Below are positions 54,183 through 64,000 of a stretch of DNA of 64,000 nucleotides, piece after piece. The stretch spans positions 1,867,001 to 1,931,000 of the forward strand of contig NC_135562.1 of NCBI RefSeq assembly GCF_964340395.1. The letters run 5' to 3'. The position numbers were made by a program, and so were the translations under genes. This DNA is from Glandiceps talaboti (lineage: Eukaryota; Hemichordata; Enteropneusta; Spengelidae). How positions within the stretch are numbered: the stretch's first letter is position 1; the number at the start of each line of letters is the position of its first letter. The notes below the pieces were generated by a model. It saw only the letters and a program-made list of their open reading frames with translations. It did no database searches and was not told the DNA's origin.

Positions 54183-55354
54183 GTTTGGATTAATGCAATA
54201 CATTGTGTTGTAACTATTACTTGGTGTTATCACAATGTCAATAGTAGACCGATTTGATTTTTACAAAGGGTGAAAATAAAAAAATCTTTCGGCTACATTG
54301 GTGAAATCATCAAGGACGATGAGTCTAATTAGGATAAGTAATGAATAAAGGAGATAATACAGAATTATTTGTGAAGAATTTTGTAAAATTTTAAGTATAA
54401 TAATTGCACGTGATTTTTCTGTTCACTATGATCTTGTCGTTTTGCAAAAAGTCTGTAATCTAAGACAATCGAAAATAAAAATTTACACAATTTAGACACA
54501 ATAAGCTGAACCTTTCAAATCAAAGACAGTGGAATGTGCACGCGCGCGTTGGCATCTTCTGTCCAGAAGGCCATACACGTGACTTTATATGTCGGTATTT
54601 GTCGGTATTTTTGCAATTTTTCCCGCACCTACCCAAACGGAAAACCGAACAATTAGTTTGCAGTTATGTTTACGAACTTTGATATAAAAAATATGACATT
54701 TAAGAGAAGAAAAATGACGAAAACTTAACACGTGTTTACAGTTACGTGTAGACTGCCATTTTGACGTAGCATCGTCTGATACAGAACGCATGGGGTTGCT
54801 TTCAATCACGTGACTATGACGCTACGCGTATAGAACACACGTAAATACGCGCATCTAAACCTCTCTAATAATTATAGTCGTTGACAAATATGAATGTACA
54901 TAGTTATTTTTCAGGTCACAATGAGGTATCAGGCAGGGTCAGTGTTTGTAGGAATAGCGTAAGTTAAAAATACAGCTACGATACAAATATGATAGTGCCA
55001 CAATTATAGAGGATATGAGTTATCAAATCAAAGATTGTACGTTAGTACCTTTCACACTGTTTTCATGCAGTGTCAATTTGAACAATGTATTTCGATGGAG
55101 CATAATCCGTCGCAATAGTAATATTAGTGAGTAGATATAGTATTTTTGTTAATTAGAGCATGATTTGCAATATATATAATACGAACATCAAATTAAAATA
55201 ATGGAACATTTACAGGGTAACTCGGGTTATACACAGAATATATATATACAACAATTACAATATGAAAATTGATCAGAATTGTAGAAACTACCTACTGCTT
55301 AAAATGTTTATGTTTATCTAGATTTATCTTATATTGCGTCATGACTTTAGGTGT

Positions 55355-55730
55355 GGCCTAATAAAAAATCGTGTGGTTCCGATTATGCTCTATTTTAAAA
55401 TAGGTGGGGTAGGCAGATTTTTTATTTTATTTTATTATATTTTTTTCACCTGTGAGTGTCTAGTTCTGGTTTTTCATTGTTTTCCAAGTGGTCTCTGTGT
55501 TATTTCTTCCTATTAGTTATACAGTCATTACAGATTGAAAGAACAGTTTTATATTGCCTTTTTAAGTTGATGTCAGTTTCCGCATCCACTATTTCTCGCC
55601 CGTGAGACTTCACAATTTTTTGCGATTTTATTATTTTTTTCGCGAATACGTAAAACAAGTTTAGGGTCGGTAGTGAAAAAACTAGATAGGATCGGGTAAC
55701 CGGAACCAAACAATTATTTCTTTAGGCCTA
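55355..55730. mobile_element. TIR MITE, short copy (about 376 bp)
   Basis: The left end GGCCTAATAAAAAATCGTGT and the right end, read in reverse complement as GGCCTAAAGAAATAATTGTT, then share TGGTTCCG, giving imperfect TIRs of about 30 bp. A second, longer copy is at 8011-8897, with good identity over the left 250 bp. There is no ORF of note. Confidence 0.75.
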
Positions 55731-56299
55731 ACTATGAGTTTATCAGTAGAGTATTATGTTCATCGTCTGTTTAGTTGATTCTCATTTCGTATTAGTAACA
55801 CGTCATTCCGGAAATGACGTCGTGGGCAAATAAATGCGTTTGTCTTTTATTACGATCCACATTTCTAAGCTTTACCAAGGGAGTATAGTAGGTATTGTGT
55901 ACTACATGTACATGTACATTTACACTGGCTGAGTTGTCATTATTAAGCATGGGTTGTTTTATTCAATGTCTCGCCGATAACTTGACATTTGGTTTTGATA
56001 AAGCAAATCATATATCTAAAATCAACTCGTAATTATATTTTTAACATAGTGTGGTTTTTGATTTTTTTTTTCAATTTTGTCCCTGTAAGATATTATCACA
56101 AGGATATTTAATACTGGCTGACTGTCATTTCTCAATAACTGTTGTTAATATCCACAATGATCATGATTAGCTAAAGCAATGGAGGTTTGTATTTTATCAT
56201 GACATTTTGCATTTGTCAAATAAAGTGGCAACGAATAGTCGCATGAACGTAGTTTTTCTCGTATTTTTAATTCGCCAAGCCCTCTGTACATTGGTTTAG

Positions 56300-56416
56300 G
56301 TATGTATGTATGTATGTATGTATGTGTATGTATGTATGTATGTATGTATGTATGTATGTATGTATGTATGTATGTATGTATGTATGTATGTATGTATGTA
56401 TGTATGTATGTATGTA
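56300..56416 (+). repeat. (TATG)n microsatellite
   Basis: About 29 units with one GTGT interruption. Confidence 0.96.
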
Positions 56417-56667
56417 TTAAATTACACAATTAGTAATATCAATAAAATGATATTCAAGAAGCTTTTTAAAAGAATATGACAAAATATAATCCATGTACAG
56501 ACAAGATTGGTCGTGAACGCAATTATGGGAAGGCGCCACCAAGTGGCCGATGTAGGATCACACACCACGTGACTTTCATCGGAATATTAATAAAATAGGT
56601 TACTACAGTAAAAGAAAAACGATATCAACGTACAGATGACTGACCAATATTGTAGAGAGAACATCAA

Positions 56668-56909
56668 ACAACTAACCAGCTGGGAGAACAACTAACCAGC
56701 TGGGAGAACAACTAACCAGCTGGAAGAATAACTAACCAGCTGAGAGAACAACTAACCAGCTGGGAGAACAACTAACCAGCTGGAAGAATAACTAACCAGC
56801 TGAGAGAACAACTAACCAGCTGGGAGAACAACTAACCAGCTGGAAGAATAACTAACCAGCTGAGAGAACAACTAACCAGCTGGGAGAACAACTAACCAGC
56901 TGGGAGAAC
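56668..56909 (+). repeat. 20-bp minisatellite with 60-bp higher-order structure
   Basis: The monomer is AACTAACCAGCTGGGAGAAC. Three monomer types (TGGGAGAACA, TGGAAGAATA, TGAGAGAACA) follow one another in fixed order, and the 60-bp trimer at 56701 is repeated exactly at 56761 and 56821. Most monomers contain CCAGCTGG. Confidence 0.96.
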
Positions 56910-57480
56910 TGACACCGTTATTTACTCAATGGACGACCTTGCTGTTGATAAAAAACTTATAACTCGATCACACAAAATATTAGCACTGTTTCGTTATCCA
57001 TGGAAATAACCGATTTAATGGCAAAACAATTATGTAGTTCACTGTGACTGAGTTGATTCAGTGACATGCAGAGCACTATCAATTACTCTATGTTCTCACC
57101 TTGACCTTTCGTCCCAGGGGCGTTTCTCTTATCAATACTAACTATTTTAAGAGCCTCCCTGTAACATTTCATCAACACCTAACAGATAAGCAAAACCGAC
57201 AAGTCTTAGTAAAATATGTATGTTGTCTTTAGACTAGTTCTGTTATATCTGTTTAATATATTCATTGGAGTGGTTTGAAATTGACATTTTACTAGTATGT
57301 ACACCCACAGATAACGAAGACTGTCGGCTTGTAAAGTTTACACAAGAAAGGTAATGTACAAAAAGAAAATTTCATTTTGAGTCATATACCACTTTACGAC
57401 TGATATGGTATCAGTAATATGGTTCAACAAAGTCATCGACAACTCAAATGTGACTCCGATGTAAACCAATATGTACATTT

Positions 57481-57543
57481 CATACATACATACATACATA
57501 CATACATACATACATACATACATACATACATACATACATACAT
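57481..57543 (+). repeat. (CATA)n microsatellite
   Basis: About 16 pure CATA units. Confidence 0.97.
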
Positions 57544-58667
57544 CAATCAGGTAAAGTCAGAAAGTAAATCATATAGCGCGTCATAGAGTAATTCGAATGC
57601 ACATAATATTAAAAGCATCATCTTATCAAATAAAATAAAAATGTAGACTTTGTGATATTATGCAACTTATTTGTGAATAATGCATGACGACACCATGTTC
57701 TACAATCACCAGATCGTTAAACCACAACAAGAACTTTACGAGAGTATGCCAGTATTTTTCACGAATTTCCATATTTGTCGATTTACACCAGTCGCTTAGG
57801 TCAGTTAGGTTTATGGTTCTGTGAATTACAGGCTAACATCTGACGCCAATAGCTGAACGATTGAACAAGGACACTCTTCCATGCCTTATTGCTGAGGTAA
57901 GGTATAATTTACAAGACAAGATATCAAAATAAAAATTGTGATACATTATGATTTTGTGACATCAAATTCAAAATAAATATCTGAAAAATAGCTTTGTGTT
58001 TCATCGAACTAATTTACATGTGTATTTATGTAAGTATGACATTGTCATGGTAAGTTTAAGCCTATAGAGAGAGTATGGCCTGGAATATCAGTTACAATGT
58101 TATTGAGAGGATTGCTTTTATTTATTTGTGCTGGTACGTGTTGTCTAACTACACGCCTATAACAATGCACACGTCGAATCCTATAAAACATGATTGTAAC
58201 ACACTGCTGGAAATCTATCCAATATCTATGCCTAGTCTATGCATATTAAATTAAAATACATTACAAATGTCCCATCAAACCCAAATACAACTGACCGAGC
58301 TCAATTTTATAAAACCTTGCGCGATGAGTTGGGTTAAGGTGGCATACGGTATATGTTTACAATGTCGCAGGTTATCAGTCTCGAAAATATACTGCTCAAG
58401 ATTAACACTTGGTAACATATTTTACACCTTTGGATAAAAATAACGACTAGCAAACCTGACACAACTGAATTATGGTGAGGATTACACGCACAGTCAAACA
58501 AAATCATAATTCAATTTATTTATGACATTTAGTGAGCGATCTCATAAGTTAAAGATTTTATAATTAATGGCAAAATATAAAATTGTGAAATATGTTTTGA
58601 ATATCATAAATGTAAGATAATCAGAACTAAAACACATGTTTACAACTTTTGTCCATGATATGTTGTG

Positions 58668-58681
58668 GGGGGGGGGGGGGG
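58668..58681 (+). repeat. Poly(G) tract
   Basis: An uninterrupted G run of about 14-17 nt. The length is prone to sequencing error. Confidence 0.9.
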
Positions 58682-58791
58682 CGGAGCAGTGTATTTGCTT
58701 CGAAATTTAGATAGTTATATAAGCTTTCTGAAATATACTTTTAATTAAAAATATGCATTTGTTCTTCATTTTGAGAAGGCATGTCACAAAT

Positions 58792-58997
58792 CAATCTGAT
58801 TAAAATCTGATGTGTTGAAAGCGGCTAGATGTCCTTATTCACCTCTATTCAATCGTTTGTGTCGTCAGTTTTGTTCCGAGTTTTGTTCTGAGCTTTGTTC
58901 TGAGCTTTGTTCTCGGAACGAAAGAAACCAAACGATGGAAATAGAGGTAAATAAAAACATCTAACCGCTTTCAACACATCAGATTTTAATCAGATTG
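58792..58997. mobile_element. 206-bp MITE with long terminal inverted repeats and 9-bp target duplication
   Basis: The first 33 bp (starting CAATCTGATTAAAATCTGAT) are repeated exactly in inverse at the right end. Pairing continues imperfectly for about 80 bp per arm, so almost the whole element folds back; the core includes GTTCCGAG/CTCGGAAC. Identical 9-bp direct repeats GTCACAAAT flank it at 58783-58791 and 58998-59006. A 9-bp duplication with long TIRs suggests a Mutator-like (MULE) non-autonomous element. There is no coding capacity. Confidence 0.88.
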
Positions 58998-59152
58998 GTC
59001 ACAAATAATAGCAACTGCGTTGGCTTTATCTTTCCTGATGAATCATCTTCTGAACAGAGTTTCTTTTTAATTTTCCTCATATGGGTTTTCGCCTTGATAT
59101 ATATTGCATATTCCTTTGATATGCATGCCTTCTTCGTACATTACCAAAACGT

Positions 59153-59379
59153 TAATAACGAAGTATTACAACCTGTCCTACTGGACATGCTGTTGTTTTG
59201 AACGGCAACAGTTTACGTATCTCATCATCACCTGTCACCAATCACCTGTCAATCATCATCATCTGTCACCAACCCCCTATCATTAGATCATTAGTCGGAC
59301 TGAAGAAGCGTCCAGGGTAGGAGGTAAAATTGTTGCTATTCAAAACAACATCAAGTCCAGTAGATTACTTCGTTATTAG
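59153..59379. repeat. Inverted repeat, arms of about 50-58 bp
   Basis: TAATAACGAAGTA, CTACTGGAC, TGTTGTTTTGAA and GCAACA at 59153-59210 recur in inverse order at 59331-59379. The left arm has a 10-bp extra segment. The loop contains CACCTGTCA repeats and GGACTGAAGAAGCG. This is probably a fold-back element or a remnant of one. Confidence 0.75.
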
Positions 59380-61479
59380 CTTCATACCTGGATGGATGTT
59401 AACATTCATAGAGATATTATCAAAGGGTACGTATAGTTTTTCATAACCAGGAAAATTCAACACAATGGTCTTGACAGCTGCTCTTCTTTGCAATTCATAA
59501 TATGACAAATAATGGCTAAAAATCACACATTGAAGACATATTAGACGAACAGCTGTTGTTTTACACTTATCGTTTCATACTTAAACATTCTCATTGTTTA
59601 TAAGATAATTTATTCTTTTGATATATTAACTCAAACATGTGTTTTCGTAGGATTAAACTATGTTAGGAGTTATTAAAATTGTTTGTGACTTAATGAGCAG
59701 TAGTGGATAAAGCAAAACTATAAATTTCACACAGGTGATCTATTTCCGCCTCATGGCCTTGGTTGCGATACTCATAAACAATACACACTGTTGAATCACT
59801 GTCAAACGATCTATCGGCACAGATGGTAACTATATATTAAATGCTAAAGAAGATCCAGTCTGTTAATGACAAGTGCACACGCTATACGTATGATAACCCA
59901 ATGTACTCTGACCTGGCATAAGTATAACACAAAACATTTTTAGCCCAGGTATTTGTAACAGCTGGTGTGTGTATCACTGGCCTTTAGTACTTAGCCAGGT
60001 ACTTTCACATCTATCAAAATTTAGAATTTCGTGGGTGTTTTTTTTTCGATGTTAAAAATGACAAATAATATCGACATTTTTTTCCAAGGGTGATTCTCGA
60101 TACAGTGAATGTATAAAATCTATTTTTCACAGTCTGCACTATTTTCTTAAGACAAAGAGGCTGATTGCCGAATTCAGACAAATGTCATTAGAAGGTTATC
60201 AATTTCTGTGTGTGAATGTTCACGACGTTTTGAATCAGACCATAGCCAGTCATGTCTTTTTTGATGTTCATTTCAACATTCTTCTGAAAATCATAATTTT
60301 GATAGAAGAATTTAACAAAATTATAAAATTTCCCAAAACATGAGAATGCTAAGTGTATGTATAGTTTGAATTAGCAGCATTATCAAATGTTATCTAAATA
60401 TAATTGTAGTTTTAATTAAAATTACTTTAGAGCACAGCGGGAGTACTCAGAAGATATAAGCAATAACACAATGCCATATATGATAACGACGGTCATCGAA
60501 CTCACTACACGCTAGCCTGCAGTGCATTGAACTGAACTACAATATATTCATGTGATGTGATCATAAACCACATACATATCCATATCTCGCCAACACGGAA
60601 TCCAACGTAAGGATTGCTTGGTTAAGGTTTGCACATAGGACGGTAAATCATAAGCAACCAGTGTCCGCAGTGGATAAAACACATACGTTTTGTTGGAATG
60701 GTGTGCGATGGGTTTTGGGGGTCAAGGTAAAATCTAGCGATAACAGAACTTACTTCACATCTTGCAATATCTTGAATACTAAGTGCTTTTCCCGGGTCAT
60801 TATACAAATAACTAATGTATACAACAATCGTGGTCATTATTCAGTCAAAAGTAATTTGCTCTGTATCAATTCTTGTACAAAATGTGAAGAAATTAGACAC
60901 TTAATGCCCACAAGGCCTCTGACTTGACGCTGGCAATTGATGTACAAGATAAGATAGAGATGAGAAAGGAAAAATGCTTCATGATACCATGGAGAAGACA
61001 TGCACAAGATTGGGAGTTATGGGCAATAATAGATAACAGTTTTGAGTTGAAATAAATGGGAAGTCTTTCTTCTTGTTCTTCTAAATTTGTGTGGATCCTT
61101 ATCAGTCTGAGTATTATCTCACACTAGTGCTCTACATGCAAAAAAGGTCAAATGTGTTGATTGACATTGGCTGAATTGTGTCAGTAATGAGATTATTCAA
61201 GATGTTGTGTAAAAGAATAACTCAATCGATAGATCTGTTTTTGCACGTTGGAATACTAACTTATCAGGATGATGTTTTGTTCATTTGTTTTCTTGGATGA
61301 TTCCTGTTACTTGCACAATATAAAGGGGATTATTCCCGATCTTAAAGTTTTCGTTATTGGTAAATTTTGCAACACCGTCTTTGGCACTACTTATTTGGCT
61401 GAAATATTGGAGAATTAGCCTTGCAGGACTGCATTGGATTCATGGACCATTTTTGTGTGTTTGATTAGTTTGTTGAATG

Positions 61480-61619
61480 TACGTACGTACGTACGTACGT
61501 ACGTATGTACGTATGTACGTATGTACGTATGTATGTATGTATGTATGTATACATACATACATACATACATACATACATACATACATACATACATACATAC
61601 ATACATACATACATACATA
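61480..61619. repeat. GTAC/GTAT microsatellite that reverses strand to ATAC
   Basis: (GTAC)n, then (GTAT)n, switches at about 61549 to (ATAC)n, so the two halves are inverse complements and form a long palindrome. Confidence 0.93.
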
Positions 61620-61674
61620 GAAATGCATATGGAACTAATAAATCAGTCCGTATAAATAGCTGTTAAAAGTGATG

Positions 61675-61865
61675 TACATACATACATACATACATACATA
61701 CATGTATGTATGTATGTATGTATGTATGTATGTGTGTGTGCGTGCGTGCGTGCGTGCGTGCATGCATGCATGCATGCATGCATGCATGTATGTATGTATG
61801 TATGTATGTATGTATGTGTGTGTGTGTGTATGTGTGTGTGCGTGTGCGCACGCGCCCGCAGGCAG

Positions 61866-61905
<40 letters not shown>

Positions 61906-61948
61906 GCCTGCCTGTTTGTCTGTGTCTGTGTCTGTGTCTGTCTGTCTG
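61675..61948. repeat. CATA/TATG, GTGC/CATG, TGTG and CTGT compound microsatellite
   Basis: It opens with (CATA)n switching to (TATG)n, again a palindrome, followed by GTGC and CATG runs, GT runs and a (CTGT)n block at 61866-61930. Confidence 0.95.
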
Positions 61949-62885
61949 CCTATGTCTTCCCTAAACTAATGTCACATTTGTCAGTATCTGCCAACATTGT
62001 TTTGTGATGTTGTGTTTCTTTTCACTGTGCATGAAGTAAAAACTAACACAAGGAGAACCATTTAATGGCTAAACGCTCCTGATATGGGGTGGAAGTGCTT
62101 TAACAATGAATCTCGGGGATGACAGTATATGTTTATCTATCTAGAGTGACATTGACGAATCTTAAAACCAAGTATTACCTCAAATACATAAATCAGAATA
62201 ATCAAATAAACATGTCTGCTAAAGTTTAACACAAAAAGGCGACATTATTTTGATCATATTTTACGGGACGTTATGCATCTTTGACACCTCTAGTCTGTCA
62301 CATCACTGTACCGTATACGATAGCTTTATATTCTTCTGGGATGGCTACTTTGTTCTATTCAATCTATTCTGTGACTCTTAGTGTTGGGAGCTCAGGTGCA
62401 GTACTCAATATTTGACGAATATGTCGTCCCCATAATCTACACAAGTGTGATAAAAGTACCTATGAATAAAATATAGAAGGGCAATGATTTGCTAATTTCA
62501 GTGTAGCATGAACTGTACATCTATTTGGAACGTGCACTGTTAGGTTATCGTTTTTTTTTAATTCATGAGTAGTGCACCACTGATGCTTATATATTATATT
62601 ACAACAATAACTGATTACCACTGTACAGTACATGTTGTTGAATATCTACTTTGGTCTTCGTATATTGTACTACACTGAAGAAATTGACTATTTTCAACAC
62701 ATTAATTTCGCACTTCTCGGATGCATTACTGAACCCTTGGGAGGAAAATAAGTCACTTCACCTTTCCTCAAAGGTTTGTTTCTTGAATCTATGTATACAT
62801 AGAAGGCTTAGCAGGTGATTATTACAGCTCAAATAAATCTGATCAGATTGATGTTAGAGTGAAAAAGAATAAACCCAGTTTATGA

Positions 62886-63255
62886 GTCATGATGGGCGAA
62901 TGGTTACAGTGGCCGGCTTGGAATCCGCAGATTGCAGGATCGAGCCCCATCGCTGCCTTTTGTTTCTGAGTGACTAAAGTCCTTGGGCAAGATTTGAACC
63001 ACGACTGTGCCTCAGTCAACCCAGCTGTATAATTGGGGACCTGGTAGGATAGAGGTTGCAATGTGAATGCTTTAATCCTATGCGTTTATAAAAGGCTGCA
63101 ATGGATTGTATGCTCCCCAGGGAGTTGAGGAAGTATAAAGGGCCGTTGTGCCGCTATAGATCTGTGTCAGTGGGTAATAATCGTAAAGCGCTTTGAGAAC
63201 ATAGTGGGAAAGCGCTATATAAAAACTAACACTCTTATTATTATTACTATCATCA
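62886..63255 (+). mobile_element. tRNA-derived SINE, full length
   Basis: The head is tRNA-like, with a consensus-fitting B box GATCGAGCC at 62938-62946 and a weaker A-box-like stretch near 62900. The tail, AAAGCGCTTTGAG ... AAAGCGCTATATAAA, is the hairpin type shared with L2-clade LINE and SINE 3' ends, followed by a TTA microsatellite. Direct repeats TTTATGA flank it (62879-62885 and 63256-63262), consistent with a target-site duplication. A second copy is at 53535-53783 on the other strand. Confidence 0.85.
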
Positions 63256-63773
63256 TTTATGAAAGGTTTTATGTCAGGAACGTCTAGTCACGTAAACTTC
63301 CTTTGTGACCATGATTGTCACGTTCTCATCTCCGTTTTACTCTAAATGTTCTCCTTAATATTTATGTATGTCTACATTCTAGAGATTTGCAAAACAAATA
63401 CGATTGCATTGCAAACCATTTTGATAACAATTGGTAATTCACTGAATAATTAATAAACGTTAGTTGACTATCTCGTTTCATTCCATTGGCTTTTACGAGT
63501 GACTACATGAGAGCTTAAATGAGTGATTTGAATTCTGTACATTGCTTCTGGCATCTAATACATGGAATCTGGTTTATGTCTTACTTCAGGACAAATTACT
63601 ATCCACGGTTTTATATCATACATCCTATCTCCGTATATATTTCATTTATCTTTAATTAAATAAAAGTAGCGAATGGCCAGACTGAAATAATAAATTGGCA
63701 AAAGGTGCAGATGGTCATGTGCCATCAGTAACATACATTCATTAATGTATGTGTATATGAACTTCGAGCTGTG

Positions 63774-63774
<1 letters not shown>

Positions 63775-63856
<82 letters not shown>
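63775..63856 (+). repeat. (GT)n microsatellite
   Basis: About 40 pure GT units. Confidence 0.98.
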
Positions 63857-63857
<1 letters not shown>

Positions 63858-64000
63858 TGATGGAAGATTGGGCCCGCATTTGGTCATTTTGAGTACAGAT
63901 TGTCATCAAGGAGCAGTGACCAGATGACTGGCAGGATGTTTCCACACTATACATATGAAAGGATGATTTCTGTCAGCAGAACACCTATGTATTACTATAT

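Larger units (their letters stand above)
52777..64000. other. 3' UTR and downstream flank outside listed repeats
   Basis: The 3' UTR begins at 52777; ATTAAA at 52912 and AATAAA at about 54275 are candidate poly(A) signals. Beyond the listed elements, 57544-58660 and 59400-61470 show no supported gene on either strand. Confidence 0.6.

Noticed and set aside
58995-59201. 68-codon hydrophobic ORF after the MITE
   Set aside because: It starts inside the MITE end and runs into an inverted repeat. No family resemblance.
62886-62960. Functional tRNA gene
   Set aside because: The B box is good but the A box is poor, there is no full cloverleaf, and it continues into a SINE body and tail.

Overview
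This window is AT-rich eukaryotic DNA from an animal, most likely a marine invertebrate. I infer this from a split gene with GT-AG introns, one intron of about 30 kb, no compact operons, heavy microsatellite load (GTAT/CATA, GT, GA, TA, TATC), tandem minisatellites inside introns, MITE-like fold-back elements, a tRNA-derived SINE family and a decayed LINE tail. I cannot name the species from sequence alone.

There is one confidently identified gene, on the + strand from 10685 to 52776. It is a TRPC-type (transient receptor potential, canonical) cation channel in 11 exons. Joining the exons gives, in order, N-terminal ankyrin repeats, the TRP_2 domain, the pre-S1 region, S1 to S6 with the pore sequence LFWTLFGLSD, a TRP box (HWKFSR then LSSPFNLVP), and a C-terminal helix and tail ending in ITTV. 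Splice phases agree at every junction except around exon 9, which is open in two frames. Without exon 9 the product is 1012 residues. The closest remembered pattern is the TRPC3/6/7 group. The protein is divergent: the zinc-binding His/Cys cluster before TRP_2 is missing, and the extracellular S3-S4 loop carries an insert of roughly 70 residues containing a regular heptad array.

Layout: 1-10684 is 5' flank with a MITE end, minisatellites of 86, 52, 68 and 52 bp, a (TA)n tract, a 40-bp palindrome and an interrupted MITE. 10685-10859 is exon 1. 10860-40532 is intron 1, holding microsatellites, 44-, 25- and 138-bp minisatellites, dispersed repeat copies and one unexplained exon-like open frame at 36519-36779. 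40533-45992 holds exons 2 to 8. 45993-52143 holds exon 9, a 1.2-kb compound microsatellite, a LINE remnant and a 45-nt microexon. 52144-52776 is the terminal coding exon. 52777-64000 is 3' flank with two SINE copies, two MITEs, a 20/60-bp higher-order repeat, a CACGTG-bearing minisatellite and more microsatellites. I saw no second recognisable protein gene, no rRNA, no free-standing tRNA and no CRISPR array.
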